Positions 8,723-18,568 of a DNA stretch of 64,000 bases are shown in pieces; position 1 is the first letter of the stretch; each line of letters begins with the position of its first letter. The position numbers and the translations under genes are program-made. The notes beneath the pieces were generated by a model. The model ran no database searches. It was not told the DNA's origin and worked only from the letters and a program-made list of their open reading frames with translations. Origin of the DNA: Nitrospinaceae bacterium UBA7883. Its GTDB lineage: Bacteria; Nitrospinota_A; UBA7883. Location of the stretch: assembly GCA_002500605.1 (NCBI GenBank), contig DLRR01000012.1:124001-188000 (forward strand), given 5' to 3'.

Positions 8723-10087
8723 TTATTTATGTAACGATCGTCCATTTACATCATTGGCTGCCTCCCAAATGCATTCGCCCAAAGTTGGATGCGCAAATAA
8801 CATGGAACCAAAGTTTGTTGCCGTTATTTTAGCTGCCAGAGCCACGGTTCCAATGTGTATCATTTCTGTGGCCCGTGGACCAATTATATGCATACCAATA
8901 ATACGGTCAGTGTTGCCATCAGCAATGACTTTGACAAACCCTGTAATTTCATCAGTACAATGAGCCCTCGAAAGACCACGAAATAAGAACCTTCCGACTT
9001 TAGCATTATCTGGCGCCTGTTCCTCGTTCTTTCCTACGGACCCTATCTCGGGAATTGTAAATACAACTGATGGAATAGGAGGCATATCTATTGGAATGAC
9101 TTTTCCACATATTGCGTCAGCGACCCTGACGCCTTCATGGGATGCGGTATATGCCAACATATTTTGACCAGCTACATCACCAACTGCAAAAATGTTATTT
9201 ACCCCTTTTATTCTCAGATCTCCATCTACCATAAGCTCACCATTAGAACCTAATTTTATTCCAAGCTCTGATAAACCAATATTATCAGTGTTTGGTTCAC
9301 GCCCTGCAGAAATCAGAATTTTCTCAGCGGAAAGTCTCTGGCCACCATTGGTTATTGCGGTTATTCCTATGGATGTTTCTATAACTGAGTCTACCTTCAC
9401 ATCTTTTACAATTTTTACTTTTAGTTTTTTAAACTCCCGCTCCATCTGACTAGAGATTTCATGATCCTCTAAAGGTAAGATTCTCGGCATTAGCTCGATC
9501 ATGGTAATCTCCACCCCAAGGCGGGCCATTACACCTGAAAGCTCACATCCAATAGGCCCAGCGCCTAATATCAGCATTGATTTTGGTAGTCTTTCCATAT
9601 CAAAAATCGACGAACTATAAAGGGTCTTTTCAGGACCGAGATCAAAAAGTTTCATGGGTCGTGATCCAGTAGCAATTATGGCACTGCCAAAACTAATAGT
9701 AGTTGGCTCATCGCCATCAATTGTTATCGTTCGTTCTGATATAAACTTCCCTCGACCCATGATAACGGTGACGTTGTTTTTTTTCATAAGAACATCTAAA
9801 GATTTCTGAAATTGGGTGGTAATTCTGCGTTGGCGAAGTTTCATTTTTTCAAAATCTATGACAAATTCGAAAGGTTCCGCAGCAACTGTATTGAGCAGTT
9901 TTGCATGGTCCACAGTCTCAGCAGTTGCAATCCACGCTTTAGATGGAACACATCCACTGTTTAGACATGTTCCGCCAAGCTTTGCTTGATCTATAAGAGC
10001 CACTGCCAACCCATTTTGGGAAGCTCGAATAGCAGCAGAATATCCACCAGGACCCCCGCCAAGAACAACTAAGTCAAAAAACAACAT
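8723..10087 (-). CDS. lpdA: Dihydrolipoyl dehydrogenase (E3)
   Basis: FAD enzyme of the pyridine nucleotide-disulfide oxidoreductase class I that reoxidises dihydrolipoamide with NAD. The redox disulfide is in GGTCLNSGCVPSK (residues 38-50). The FAD motif LGGGPGGYSAA is at 9-19, the NAD motif GAGPIGCE near 176, and the C-terminal catalytic His-Glu pair in HPTLGE near 437. Length 454 aa is normal. It stands alone, with no E1, E2 or lipoate genes beside it, and converges with the Nfn pair. It could serve pyruvate or 2-oxoglutarate dehydrogenase or the glycine cleavage system. Confidence 0.94.
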   Translation of the reverse strand: MLFFDLVVLGGGPGGYSAAIRASQNGLAVALIDQAKLGGTCLNSGCVPSKAWIATAETVDHAKLLNTVAAEPFEFVIDFEKMKLRQRRITTQFQKSLDVLMKKNNVTVIMGRGKFISERTITIDGDEPTTISFGSAIIATGSRPMKLFDLGPEKTLYSSSIFDMERLPKSMLILGAGPIGCELSGVMARLGVEITMIELMPRILPLEDHEISSQMEREFKKLKVKIVKDVKVDSVIETSIGITAITNGGQRLSAEKILISAGREPNTDNIGLSELGIKLGSNGELMVDGDLRIKGVNNIFAVGDVAGQNMLAYTASHEGVRVADAICGKVIPIDMPPIPSVVFTIPEIGSVGKNEEQAPDNAKVGRFLFRGLSRAHCTDEITGFVKVIADGNTDRIIGMHIIGPRATEMIHIGTVALAAKITATNFGSMLFAHPTLGECIWEAANDVNGRSLHK

Positions 10088-10218
10088 TAGCCTTACCCAT
10101 GCTTACATAACCTATATAACCCACAGCACGCTTAGAAAAACCACACGACCTTATTTAATACATTACAATCCATTATTACCATGGCCTATCTTATAATTTC
10201 AACAGAGATAGTTTAGTT

Positions 10219-11541
10219 TTATCCAGACTGCTTCATAGTACTGATCTTATCATTATCTATTGTTACAAAGATCGACTTTGCACCACGGACTAGCACTTCC
10301 CCAACTTCCATTCCTTTAGTTTTTTTAACATTTTTTACGTGACAATACGTCACTTTACCTTTGCCATCTTTAGCTGCCTTTGAGTACTTTAGGGCAAGCA
10401 TGGCGCTCTCTTTTACTGTTTCGCGAGATGGACCCGTATTCCTTGGTAACTTCACTACAACATGCGAGCCTGGGAAGCCACTGGCATGCAACCATAAATC
10501 TCTACCGTTTGCCTTCCGAAAAGTTATCTCATCGTTTTCCCTATCATTTCTACCGACTAAAACAAGGTAACCGTCGGATGTAATAAACTTTCGAGGACCA
10601 GAATCTTTAGACTTGGCTTTCTTTAGACTTTTTTTCTCTCGTTTAACCGGCGCTTTAATATATTTTTCAATAAGGAAAGACAAATCTGCTGCTTTTGCAG
10701 AATGGGTAAGTGCCCCCACAGAAATAAAGTTCACTCCTGTTTTTGCATAAGATAAAACGTTTTTCAAAGTAATCCCTCCTGAAGCCTCCGTTTTAACCTC
10801 TTCTGGAATTATCGTCATCGCTCGCTTGATCTGGCTTGGGGTCATATTATCTAACAACAGTCTATCTGGATACTCAGAGCAAGCCTCTTTAATATCATAG
10901 ATTGTACTCACTTCAACGATTAAGGGAATTGTACGCTTCAGGCTATTCCGCACTTTATTTATAGCCTTGGACACTCCCCCTGCTAAAGATATGTGGTTTT
11001 CCTTAATTAAAACCATTTCACTCAAGTTATCCCTGTGATTAACACCCCCTCCACAGCGAACCGCATATTTATCCAAAGCTCTGAACCCAGGTATTGTTTT
11101 TCTAGTATCAAGGATTTTGGTGCTGGTGCCTGAAACCGCTTTTACATATTCTGAAGTCAACGTTGCAACAGCACACATGTGCTGAATATAGTTTAATGCC
11201 ACTCTCTCTCCTAGCAGAACACTTCGGGCATGACCTCTAATTACTGCTAGTTCCGATCCCTTGCAAACATTAAAGCCATCTTCAAATTTCCAAACTACTT
11301 CTATCTCTGGATCCAGTGTTTTAAACACAGCATTAAACACATCTTGGCCAGAAATAACTAAATCCTGCTTACTAATAAGCCTACCCACACAAATTTTGTC
11401 CCTTGGTATTAAGGACATAGATGTCACATCACCACCAGGGGCATCTTCGGTTATTGCCCGCTTTATTGCTTTTATATCAACATTAAAATAACCTGCTTCT
11501 GACGATTTATTATCTTTCGCACTATTAATTTTGCTTTGCAT
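10219..11541 (-). CDS. nadC: NadC quinolinate phosphoribosyltransferase fused to an NFACT-R RNA-binding domain
   Basis: Residues 20-293 are a complete NadC, which converts quinolinate and PRPP to nicotinate mononucleotide in NAD synthesis. Visible signatures are GERVALN (111-117), LDTRKTIPG (144-152), VRCGGGVNHR (161-170), LIKENHI and EASGGI. A Lys-rich linker (296-316) joins it to about 120 extra residues with the NFACT-R (DUF814) pattern: VGRNDREN (329-336), then DLWLHASGFPGSHVVVK (348-364). NFACT-R is otherwise known from RqcH/NEMF/Tae2 and thiolation enzymes, where it contacts tRNA or rRNA. A lone NadC is about 280 aa, so the tail is clearly added. The reading frame is continuous. The role of the tail is unknown. 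Confidence 0.93.
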   Translation of the reverse strand: MQSKINSAKDNKSSEAGYFNVDIKAIKRAITEDAPGGDVTSMSLIPRDKICVGRLISKQDLVISGQDVFNAVFKTLDPEIEVVWKFEDGFNVCKGSELAVIRGHARSVLLGERVALNYIQHMCAVATLTSEYVKAVSGTSTKILDTRKTIPGFRALDKYAVRCGGGVNHRDNLSEMVLIKENHISLAGGVSKAINKVRNSLKRTIPLIVEVSTIYDIKEACSEYPDRLLLDNMTPSQIKRAMTIIPEEVKTEASGGITLKNVLSYAKTGVNFISVGALTHSAKAADLSFLIEKYIKAPVKREKKSLKKAKSKDSGPRKFITSDGYLVLVGRNDRENDEITFRKANGRDLWLHASGFPGSHVVVKLPRNTGPSRETVKESAMLALKYSKAAKDGKGKVTYCHVKNVKKTKGMEVGEVLVRGAKSIFVTIDNDKISTMKQSG

Positions 11542-11697
11542 GTATCTTTCCCAGTTATTAGTCTATGTGGCGCACATCCATACTAATGTGGTAGATTGAA
11601 TGTCAGCCTATTCTTATTACTATACGTCATCCAATTTAATTGACTGCATTATCCAATATTCAAATGGGACTGTAAATCATATGAGGCTATAAATTAT

Positions 11698-13185
11698 ATG
11701 TCCATTAAGGTAATCTTATGCGTTCCACCTCAGGGGTATTTTGCTGAACGTTGGAAGGAAAATTCAATGCCAGCCCTTGGCATACTTTATATGGCTGGAT
11801 GCCTAGAACGTGAAGGGATCGAAGTCAGCATATTACCATCTCATGTTATGCGTCTCGAAATATCAGATATCGTGCTGCATGTAGAAGACCATAGCCCTGA
11901 TATCTTTGGTTTTACGGTTACCACAGAAAACAGGCTAGAGTCTTTTGAAGCAGCCCGACAAGTAAAACGAGCTAGACCTCAGACGATGGTAGTTTTAGGG
12001 GGGCCACATTGTTTCACCACAGCTCAGGACACTCTAAGTCATATTCCAGAGATTGATGCAGTGGTATCTGGTGAGGGTGAAGAAACCATTGTTGAACTTG
12101 CCAAGGCTCTAGAAGCAGGCGGTTTAGACAAAGATCTAGCCAAAGTTAAGGGACTAATTTATCGCAAAAACGGACGGATCATCTCTAATCCACCTAGAGC
12201 CAAGATACCCGATCTCAATTCCTTGCCTGATCCTGCCCGCCACCTTGAAGATATGAGTCTATATAATTTTAACATCGAAGTACCTGGCAAAGGTTTACTG
12301 CCAGCAGGTAATGTAATGACCAGCCGGGGCTGCCCATTTGATTGTAACTTTTGCGCAACCCCAGGGAACTGGGGAAGGAACGTAAGAGGCTTTTCACCCG
12401 AAAGAGTTATTAATGAAATCGAAGTCTTGATAGATCAGTATGGTACAAAAGTTATCTGGTTTTTTGATGACACACTAAACTATAACCCAAAGCGGCTTGA
12501 TAAAATTCTCGATTTAATGATAGAGAGAAAATTAGATGTCAATTGGTTCTGCGAAATTAGAGTGGATATTATGGAACGTCGGCTATTTGACAAAATGGTA
12601 GATGCTGGACTGTTCCATATTGGGTTTGGAATCGAGTCGGCAAATGAAAGAATATGCCGTGATATCATTCATAAGAAGGCTTCTTTACAACACGCTGAGA
12701 ATGTTATCGACTGGTGTCAAGATGCAAACATAATAGCCAACCCATTTTTCATTTTTAGTCATCCTACAGAAACATGGTCGGAGGCACTAGAAACGTTAGA
12801 GTATGCAGAATCGCTAAAAGAAAGAGCTCTGTGTGGCATGGCTATAATGCATCTATACCCTGCCACAGAGCTTTGGAATAAAGCGATTGAAGACGGCAAT
12901 ATTCCGAGCGACTTCACATGGACATCGGAGGACGACCAACGTATTCTTGAACTACCAGAAGCTCAAGGAAGAGTACCTCTTTACTTAGACAAGCTTTCTT
13001 GGTTTCAGATTTCAACAATCATATTTAGGTTTGCACAAAGTGCGCTGAAAGTAAGCTTGTGGAGTAAACTAAAAAAAGTGTTCATCCATGGTAGGATTAA
13101 CAGTTTTAGACGCTTTAAACAATATTTCACCATGGGAATGGCATTATTGGTATTAAAAGCAAGGAAGTTTTTTGGTGGTGTATAG
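11698..13185 (+). CDS. B12-binding-domain radical SAM protein, function unknown
   Basis: 495 aa. The N-terminal 150 residues form a cobalamin-binding-like Rossmann domain (GILYMAGCLEREG, then VLGGPH) without an obvious DxHxxG motif, so the cobalamin may bind base-off without a His ligand, as in other radical SAM members. The radical SAM core carries CPFDCNFC (CxxxCxxC) near 211-218. The C-terminal 130 residues are unassigned. The gene stands alone on the plus strand between two minus-strand genes. Likely reactions are methylation or ring rearrangement of a lipid, cofactor or metabolite; nothing here identifies the substrate. Confidence 0.85.
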   Translation: MSIKVILCVPPQGYFAERWKENSMPALGILYMAGCLEREGIEVSILPSHVMRLEISDIVLHVEDHSPDIFGFTVTTENRLESFEAARQVKRARPQTMVVLGGPHCFTTAQDTLSHIPEIDAVVSGEGEETIVELAKALEAGGLDKDLAKVKGLIYRKNGRIISNPPRAKIPDLNSLPDPARHLEDMSLYNFNIEVPGKGLLPAGNVMTSRGCPFDCNFCATPGNWGRNVRGFSPERVINEIEVLIDQYGTKVIWFFDDTLNYNPKRLDKILDLMIERKLDVNWFCEIRVDIMERRLFDKMVDAGLFHIGFGIESANERICRDIIHKKASLQHAENVIDWCQDANIIANPFFIFSHPTETWSEALETLEYAESLKERALCGMAIMHLYPATELWNKAIEDGNIPSDFTWTSEDDQRILELPEAQGRVPLYLDKLSWFQISTIIFRFAQSALKVSLWSKLKKVFIHGRINSFRRFKQYFTMGMALLVLKARKFFGGV

Positions 13186-13293
13186 CAAGGCTGGCCCAAT
13201 TAAAACACGCCAATAAATCAAAAGTAAGCAAGGAAATTACATTCAATTTTGCGCACTAGCAACATTATACGGTGTGGCTATTTTCTGGCTTTA

Positions 13294-14700
13294 TTAGTTG
13301 TTAACAAGTTTATGAATTGCATCAGCCAAGGCTTCTTCGCCGTCTGGAATAACAAGGCTTCTAATATTAAGGCGGAACAGGTCATTCTCCACCCTGCCTA
13401 TAATTGCAGGGTTACCACCTCTAAACCATTTAGCGAGTTCGTTAGGTGATTTTTCCCCGTGTGATATAGCCACACTCACGGACGGAATATCTATCTCTGG
13501 CAAAGCACCACTTCCTGCCATTGAAGTATCATCAATAATAGACACTTTAACATTCTTTATATTTAAAGAGATCATATTGCTTACACGTTCTGCAATTTCG
13601 GTTAGCTCCTCAACACTCCTAGCAAGTTGCGTAAGCGTTGGTATCTCAGACCAAGCTTTATCTGGGTCAAGATAGACACGAAGCACTGCTTGTAAGGCAG
13701 CTAAAGTCATCTTGTCACACCGCAATGCTCTCCTCATATGATTTTCTTTTACCTGTTGCACAAGGTCGTAACGGCCCGCGATTATTCCTGCCTGTGGCCC
13801 GCCAAGCAATTTGTCGCAGGAAAAAGTAACTAAGTCTGCCCCTTCTTTCAAAATTTTTGTAACTGTCTTTTCATGAGGCAACCCACATTTTTCCAAGTCT
13901 AAAAGCGCACCTGAACCTAGATCAACCATTACGGGAATCTTGCTTTCCTTACTCAATTTAGCTAATTCACTCACTTCCAGCCCAGTTGTGTAACCAATTA
14001 TTCTGTAATTTGATGTATGGGCTTGCAATATCAAGGCAGTTTTTTCACTAATGGCCGACTGGAAATCTTTGTAGTGTGTTCTGTTAGTAGTCCCCACCTC
14101 CCTTAAAATACATCCACTCTTGGCCATGATCTCAGGCAAACGGAATGACCCACCAATTTCTATTAGCTCCCCACGTGAGACAATTGTTTCGCATCCTTCA
14201 GAAAGGGAGTTAAGACAAAGTAATACAGCAGCCGCATTATTATTTACAATTGTTGCAGCTTCAGCACCTGTCAATAGTTTTAGCAGCTCCTCCACCAAGT
14301 CATCTCGGTCACCACGAATCCCTGTTTGTAAGTTATATTCTAGGTTAATATTTGATTGAGCCGCCATTGCTGCTGCATTAGCAGCAGCTTTTGGAATCAA
14401 CGCCCTGCCTAGGTTGGTATGGGAAACTACACCAGATAGGTTTATAACTTTTCTCAGGCTTCCATTGGCAATTTTAACAACAGTGGTTTCAACTAAGTTC
14501 GTCCATTCATCTAGCTTGCGTCTTTCAACATTGTTAGGGTTGATTCCATTTTGAATCAACCCTCTGGCTTCAGCTAAAACACTTCTAGTTACATGGGTCA
14601 CAAGTGTGCGGCCAAACACTTCTATTAGTTCCGCCATGTGGTCAAGTCTTAGAAGAGTGTCAACAGCAGGTAGGTTTCTTAATAGTTTTTTGTTGTCCAC
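13294..14700 (-). CDS. selA: L-seryl-tRNA(Sec) selenium transferase
   Basis: PLP enzyme converting Ser-tRNA(Sec) to Sec-tRNA(Sec) using selenophosphate. Length 468 aa, with the PLP Lys in the SCDKLLGGPQAG motif near residue 295, the GVVSHTNLGRA motif near 109, and the family-typical N-terminal region LRNLPAVDTLL. It starts at a GTG at 14700. SelB, SelD and tRNA(Sec) are not in the window, and I saw no gene here interrupted by an in-frame TGA in place of a key Cys. The presence of SelA still implies that the genome encodes selenoproteins. Confidence 0.95.
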   Translation of the reverse strand: MDNKKLLRNLPAVDTLLRLDHMAELIEVFGRTLVTHVTRSVLAEARGLIQNGINPNNVERRKLDEWTNLVETTVVKIANGSLRKVINLSGVVSHTNLGRALIPKAAANAAAMAAQSNINLEYNLQTGIRGDRDDLVEELLKLLTGAEAATIVNNNAAAVLLCLNSLSEGCETIVSRGELIEIGGSFRLPEIMAKSGCILREVGTTNRTHYKDFQSAISEKTALILQAHTSNYRIIGYTTGLEVSELAKLSKESKIPVMVDLGSGALLDLEKCGLPHEKTVTKILKEGADLVTFSCDKLLGGPQAGIIAGRYDLVQQVKENHMRRALRCDKMTLAALQAVLRVYLDPDKAWSEIPTLTQLARSVEELTEIAERVSNMISLNIKNVKVSIIDDTSMAGSGALPEIDIPSVSVAISHGEKSPNELAKWFRGGNPAIIGRVENDLFRLNIRSLVIPDGEEALADAIHKLVNN

Positions 14701-14892
14701 TTGGTTAATACCTATTAGCTTACATTCTTGATATTATAAACTGTTGAATGCTGACAAGGGTATATAAACAACTGGGGTTTATTCAATGACCGTAATCAGC
14801 ATGATAGTGTTACTATGCAAAAGCGCAAGATGCTCACATATTATGCAGTTGAATGACACATCATTGTTCTAGCAAAAAAGGAGCTCGCTGCA

Positions 14893-17421
14893 TTACACCT
14901 TGCTGCCAGTGTCGGAAATTGAAAGAATAGATTTTGTTTTTACAATTCGTCTATAGAGGTCTGCACCTTCTGCGAATAAAGCCTTTAATAAAACATCGGG
15001 TTTAACATAACCTCCATTGCCAGCTGATGTTGTGTAAAGAATATCATTTGTATTAGATACTTTTTCAAGTTGACTAACCATTTGCCTTATATCGATTATT
15101 ATACCCTTATGATTGGTTATTGGGCAGCTTCCCTTGGACACAAAGTTTGTTACGGCTCTTTCTACCTCTTGAGGGCTTATAGCTTCTTTCAATTGGACTC
15201 TAATGCTATAACCCACGATCAGTGAAGAAATGGATTTATCGGAAATCCTTATCTGTCTCGCGTCAACAAACCTAATATCCAATGGTAAACATGAGTTTAG
15301 CCTGTTGCTCACATCCCATGGCTCATAATATTTAAAAAGCTCAATATCAAGCATTTCATCATAACTTTCCATGCCTACTGAAAGCCCTGGTCCAAATGAA
15401 ACCTTAGGTGAGGGTGAAAATCCCTCCGAGTGAGCCACAGGAAGATTAGCTATTCGGCATGCCCTGAATATCAGGTTCATTTTTTCAAGATGGCTTAAAA
15501 ACTTGGCAGATTCTTTTATGTGGTAAGTGAGTCTATACTTATATCGACCTTCAACATTTGCCGGCTTTGGCTTACCTACTTTGGCTACAGAAGTGTCGTA
15601 TACGGAAAAACAGAGTTTTGGATCCAATCCACAACCTTCGCAATCGTCAGTTTTACAATCGACAGATATGAACCCTTTTTTTGCCATTTTCCATTCTTTA
15701 AGAAAATATTTTTGAGTCAGGCCTGTATCCAAGTGATCCCAAGGAAGTGTGTCCTTTTCTTTAAACTCTCTGTTTGCATACCATTCTGTATTAAGTCCAG
15801 TTTCATCAAACGATTTCCCCCATGTCTCAAAGTTAAAATTTTCCGTCCAAGAATCTAGTTTCTGTCCATTTTCCATTGCTTTCTCAATAACATCTGCCAA
15901 CCGCCTATCACCTCTACTAAACACTGCCTCTATGTGACTCATCCCTGCATCGTGCCATTTTAATCGAATTCTTTTAGACCTTTTAACAAGCTCAAACAAC
16001 ATTTCTTTCTTATTCCACAGGTTTTTCATGGTTTCTTGACCGGTCCATTGAAATGCAGTATGGGCTTTTGGAACAAAGTTTGAAATACTGACATTAATAT
16101 TATTAAATTTTGCACCATCTTCGTTGAGCCTATCAAGTTTCTTCGCTAGGTCGTATATGCCTTGAATGTCCTCTGAGGTCTCCGTTGGTAAACCAATCAT
16201 AAAGTAGAGTTTCAGTTTTCTCCATCCTGCTCTTAATAATCTACGAGCTGCTAAAACAACATCCTCCTCTGTAACTTTCTTGTTAAGCACATTGCGTAGC
16301 CTCTGAGTGCCGGCTTCAGCAGTTATGGTAAAACCAGTTTTTTTAACACGCTTAATTTGAGCTATCACCGGTTCGGTAACGGTAGCTGGACGCATCGAGG
16401 GCAATGAAACTGAAATTTGGCTATCAGCATAACAATCCATTAAGCCTTTTAATAACTGTTCTATGCCCGAGTAATCACCAGCGGAAAGAGAAAGTAGTGA
16501 AACATCACCATACCCAGTATTCTTTAGAGTCTTGTCAAATATTTTCAAAACTTCTTGAGGTGAGCGTTCTCGGTTTGGTCTATATGACGTTCCTGCCTGG
16601 CAAAATCGGCATCCTTGGGTACATCCCCTATCGATCTCCACATTAAGCCTATCGTGAGCAGGTGATCCAAATGGAACAATAATATTTTCTGGAAAAGGTG
16701 ACAAAGAAAGATTTTCTATAAAAACACGCTTTGGTGTTTTTGCCATTGGCATTGGCCTCACTTCGGATATTTTTCCATCATCGCAATAGTGCACATCCCA
16801 AAACGAGGGTATGTACATCCCTGGAACTTGCTGTAGCTTTTCCAAAGTATCGTTCTTATCCTCTTTTCCACGATCAGCTGCCAAGTGTACTATTTCCGTT
16901 ACCGCATTTTCACCATCACCTAAAAAGAAAGCATCAAAAAAAGGAGCCAATGGTTCCGGGTTGTAAACCCCGGCTCCACCGCCAACTATCAATGGGTGCG
17001 ACTCATCCCTGTCGGATGACCTCAATGGGATCCCAGCAAGGCTTAACATCCATAATATAGTTGTATACGATAGTTCATACGGAATTGTGAACCCTATGAC
17101 ATCAAATTTTGACAATGGTTTTTTAGATTCAAGGGAAGTTAGTGGCAACTTGTTTCGCTTTAGCTCGTTGGCCATGTCTTGACCAGGTGCAAAACATCGC
17201 TCAGCCCATAGTTCCTCACACGAGTTTACAAAACTGTATAGCAACTTAAGCCCTAAATGGCTCATACCTATGTCATAAAGATCTGGGTACACTAGAGCAA
17301 TAGTCCCTTTCACTGTGGAAAGATCTTTGTGAACTGAGTTCGGCTCTAGGCCAAGATATGACGAAGGTTTCCTGACTCTCTTGAGAAGCTCCCCGACCTC
17401 GTCAACTAGAAATTCAGACAA
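14893..17421 (-). CDS. B12-binding/radical SAM protein (TIGR03960) with C-terminal DUF2344 (TIGR03936)
   Basis: 842 aa fusion of two modules found together or adjacent in many bacteria. Residues about 1-190 are the B12-binding-like part (ALVYPDLYDIGMSHLG). The radical SAM core has DRGCTQGCRFCQAG around 268. The final 215 residues are DUF2344 (YRLTYHIKESAKFLSHLE, HSEGFSPSPK). It starts at a TTG at 17421 that overlaps the end of rodA by eight bases, so it belongs to the shape operon. In related genomes this gene often lies between rodA and ribonuclease G, suggesting a role in RNA or envelope metabolism; its reaction is not established. Confidence 0.92.
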   Translation of the reverse strand: MSEFLVDEVGELLKRVRKPSSYLGLEPNSVHKDLSTVKGTIALVYPDLYDIGMSHLGLKLLYSFVNSCEELWAERCFAPGQDMANELKRNKLPLTSLESKKPLSKFDVIGFTIPYELSYTTILWMLSLAGIPLRSSDRDESHPLIVGGGAGVYNPEPLAPFFDAFFLGDGENAVTEIVHLAADRGKEDKNDTLEKLQQVPGMYIPSFWDVHYCDDGKISEVRPMPMAKTPKRVFIENLSLSPFPENIIVPFGSPAHDRLNVEIDRGCTQGCRFCQAGTSYRPNRERSPQEVLKIFDKTLKNTGYGDVSLLSLSAGDYSGIEQLLKGLMDCYADSQISVSLPSMRPATVTEPVIAQIKRVKKTGFTITAEAGTQRLRNVLNKKVTEEDVVLAARRLLRAGWRKLKLYFMIGLPTETSEDIQGIYDLAKKLDRLNEDGAKFNNINVSISNFVPKAHTAFQWTGQETMKNLWNKKEMLFELVKRSKRIRLKWHDAGMSHIEAVFSRGDRRLADVIEKAMENGQKLDSWTENFNFETWGKSFDETGLNTEWYANREFKEKDTLPWDHLDTGLTQKYFLKEWKMAKKGFISVDCKTDDCEGCGLDPKLCFSVYDTSVAKVGKPKPANVEGRYKYRLTYHIKESAKFLSHLEKMNLIFRACRIANLPVAHSEGFSPSPKVSFGPGLSVGMESYDEMLDIELFKYYEPWDVSNRLNSCLPLDIRFVDARQIRISDKSISSLIVGYSIRVQLKEAISPQEVERAVTNFVSKGSCPITNHKGIIIDIRQMVSQLEKVSNTNDILYTTSAGNGGYVKPDVLLKALFAEGADLYRRIVKTKSILSISDTGSKV

Positions 17422-18517
17422 GTCTTTTTCTTCCTATACTCACATTAATGGCAAGCCCAATGCATATGAAGTTGGTAATTAATGCCGACCCTCCGTATGA
17501 CATAAATGGCAGAGGAATACCTACAATTGGAAGGAGACCCAATGCCATCCCTATGTTATAGACAAAATTAAATATAATCATGGCCCCAAGACCAACAACA
17601 ACTAAGCAAGCAAACTTATCCTCCGAATACTTGATTATGTTCTGGAAACGCAAAGCCATTGAGCAAAAGAGAGATATAAGTACAATAGCCCCTATAAAGC
17701 CAACTTCTTCGGCATAAACCGAAAAAATAAAATCTGTGTGTTTGGCTGGTAAAAAGTTAAGTTTACTTTGCGTCCCTTCAAAAATTCCCTTCCCCCACAT
17801 TCCCCCTGAACCAATGGCTATCTTCGATTGAATTATATGGTAGCCACGGCCCATAGGATCTTCCTCAGGGTTAAGTAAGCCTATTATTCTGTCTTTTTGG
17901 TAAGGCTTGAGTAAAAACCATGTTAGTGGTGTGACTGCTAATAAAAAAATAGACAAAAATGACATCAGCTTGGTCTGTACTCTTACAAAACCGACTAACC
18001 CTATAAAAATCACAACGTAGATTATCGCAGTCCCAAGGTCAGGTTGTTGAGCAACTAAAAAAAATGGTACAACCAAAAAACCAATCGGTCTTATTAGATC
18101 AAAGGCATTAATCGGATCTCGTTTCTTAATATCATTAAATACACGGGCTAGTATGATAACTAGTATCACCTTCATAATTTCAGATGGCTGAAAATCAATC
18201 CAACCTAGGGAAAGCCATCTCTGTGATCCACCACCCACTTTGCCAATGAAAGTTACCAAAATCAAAAGTCCAACACCAAGTATGTATAGAGGGAAAGCCA
18301 TACGCTCTATAAAAGCGTAATCGATTGTTGCTGCGAAACTCATAGCAACTATGGATATTAAGATCCAGTAAACCTGTTTTATGTAAAGCTCTCTAACAAA
18401 AATCAAATCGCTTTGCATGTTAGCGCTATAGATTGCAACCACACCAATCATACTAAGGGTTAATGTCAATCCTAGTAGCGTGCGGTCGAACCTTTTCCAA
18501 TGCCTGTTTGTCAACAT
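17414..18517 (-). CDS. rodA: Rod-shape peptidoglycan glycosyltransferase RodA
   Basis: SEDS-family inner-membrane glycosyltransferase that polymerises lipid II for lateral wall growth together with PBP2. 367 aa, about ten hydrophobic segments. The conserved periplasmic loop is visible: YQKDRIIGLLNPEEDP, then GSGGMWGKG, then LPAKHTDFIF. The C-terminal SYGGSALI signature is also present. It lies 51 bases downstream of mrdA and overlaps the following radical SAM gene. Confidence 0.96.
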   Translation of the reverse strand: MLTNRHWKRFDRTLLGLTLTLSMIGVVAIYSANMQSDLIFVRELYIKQVYWILISIVAMSFAATIDYAFIERMAFPLYILGVGLLILVTFIGKVGGGSQRWLSLGWIDFQPSEIMKVILVIILARVFNDIKKRDPINAFDLIRPIGFLVVPFFLVAQQPDLGTAIIYVVIFIGLVGFVRVQTKLMSFLSIFLLAVTPLTWFLLKPYQKDRIIGLLNPEEDPMGRGYHIIQSKIAIGSGGMWGKGIFEGTQSKLNFLPAKHTDFIFSVYAEEVGFIGAIVLISLFCSMALRFQNIIKYSEDKFACLVVVGLGAMIIFNFVYNIGMALGLLPIVGIPLPFMSYGGSALITNFICIGLAINVSIGRKRLV

Positions 18518-18568
18518 TTCAGCATTTTATAAGAGCTTAATTTAGTTATTGAATAAGGTGTTTGGTTG

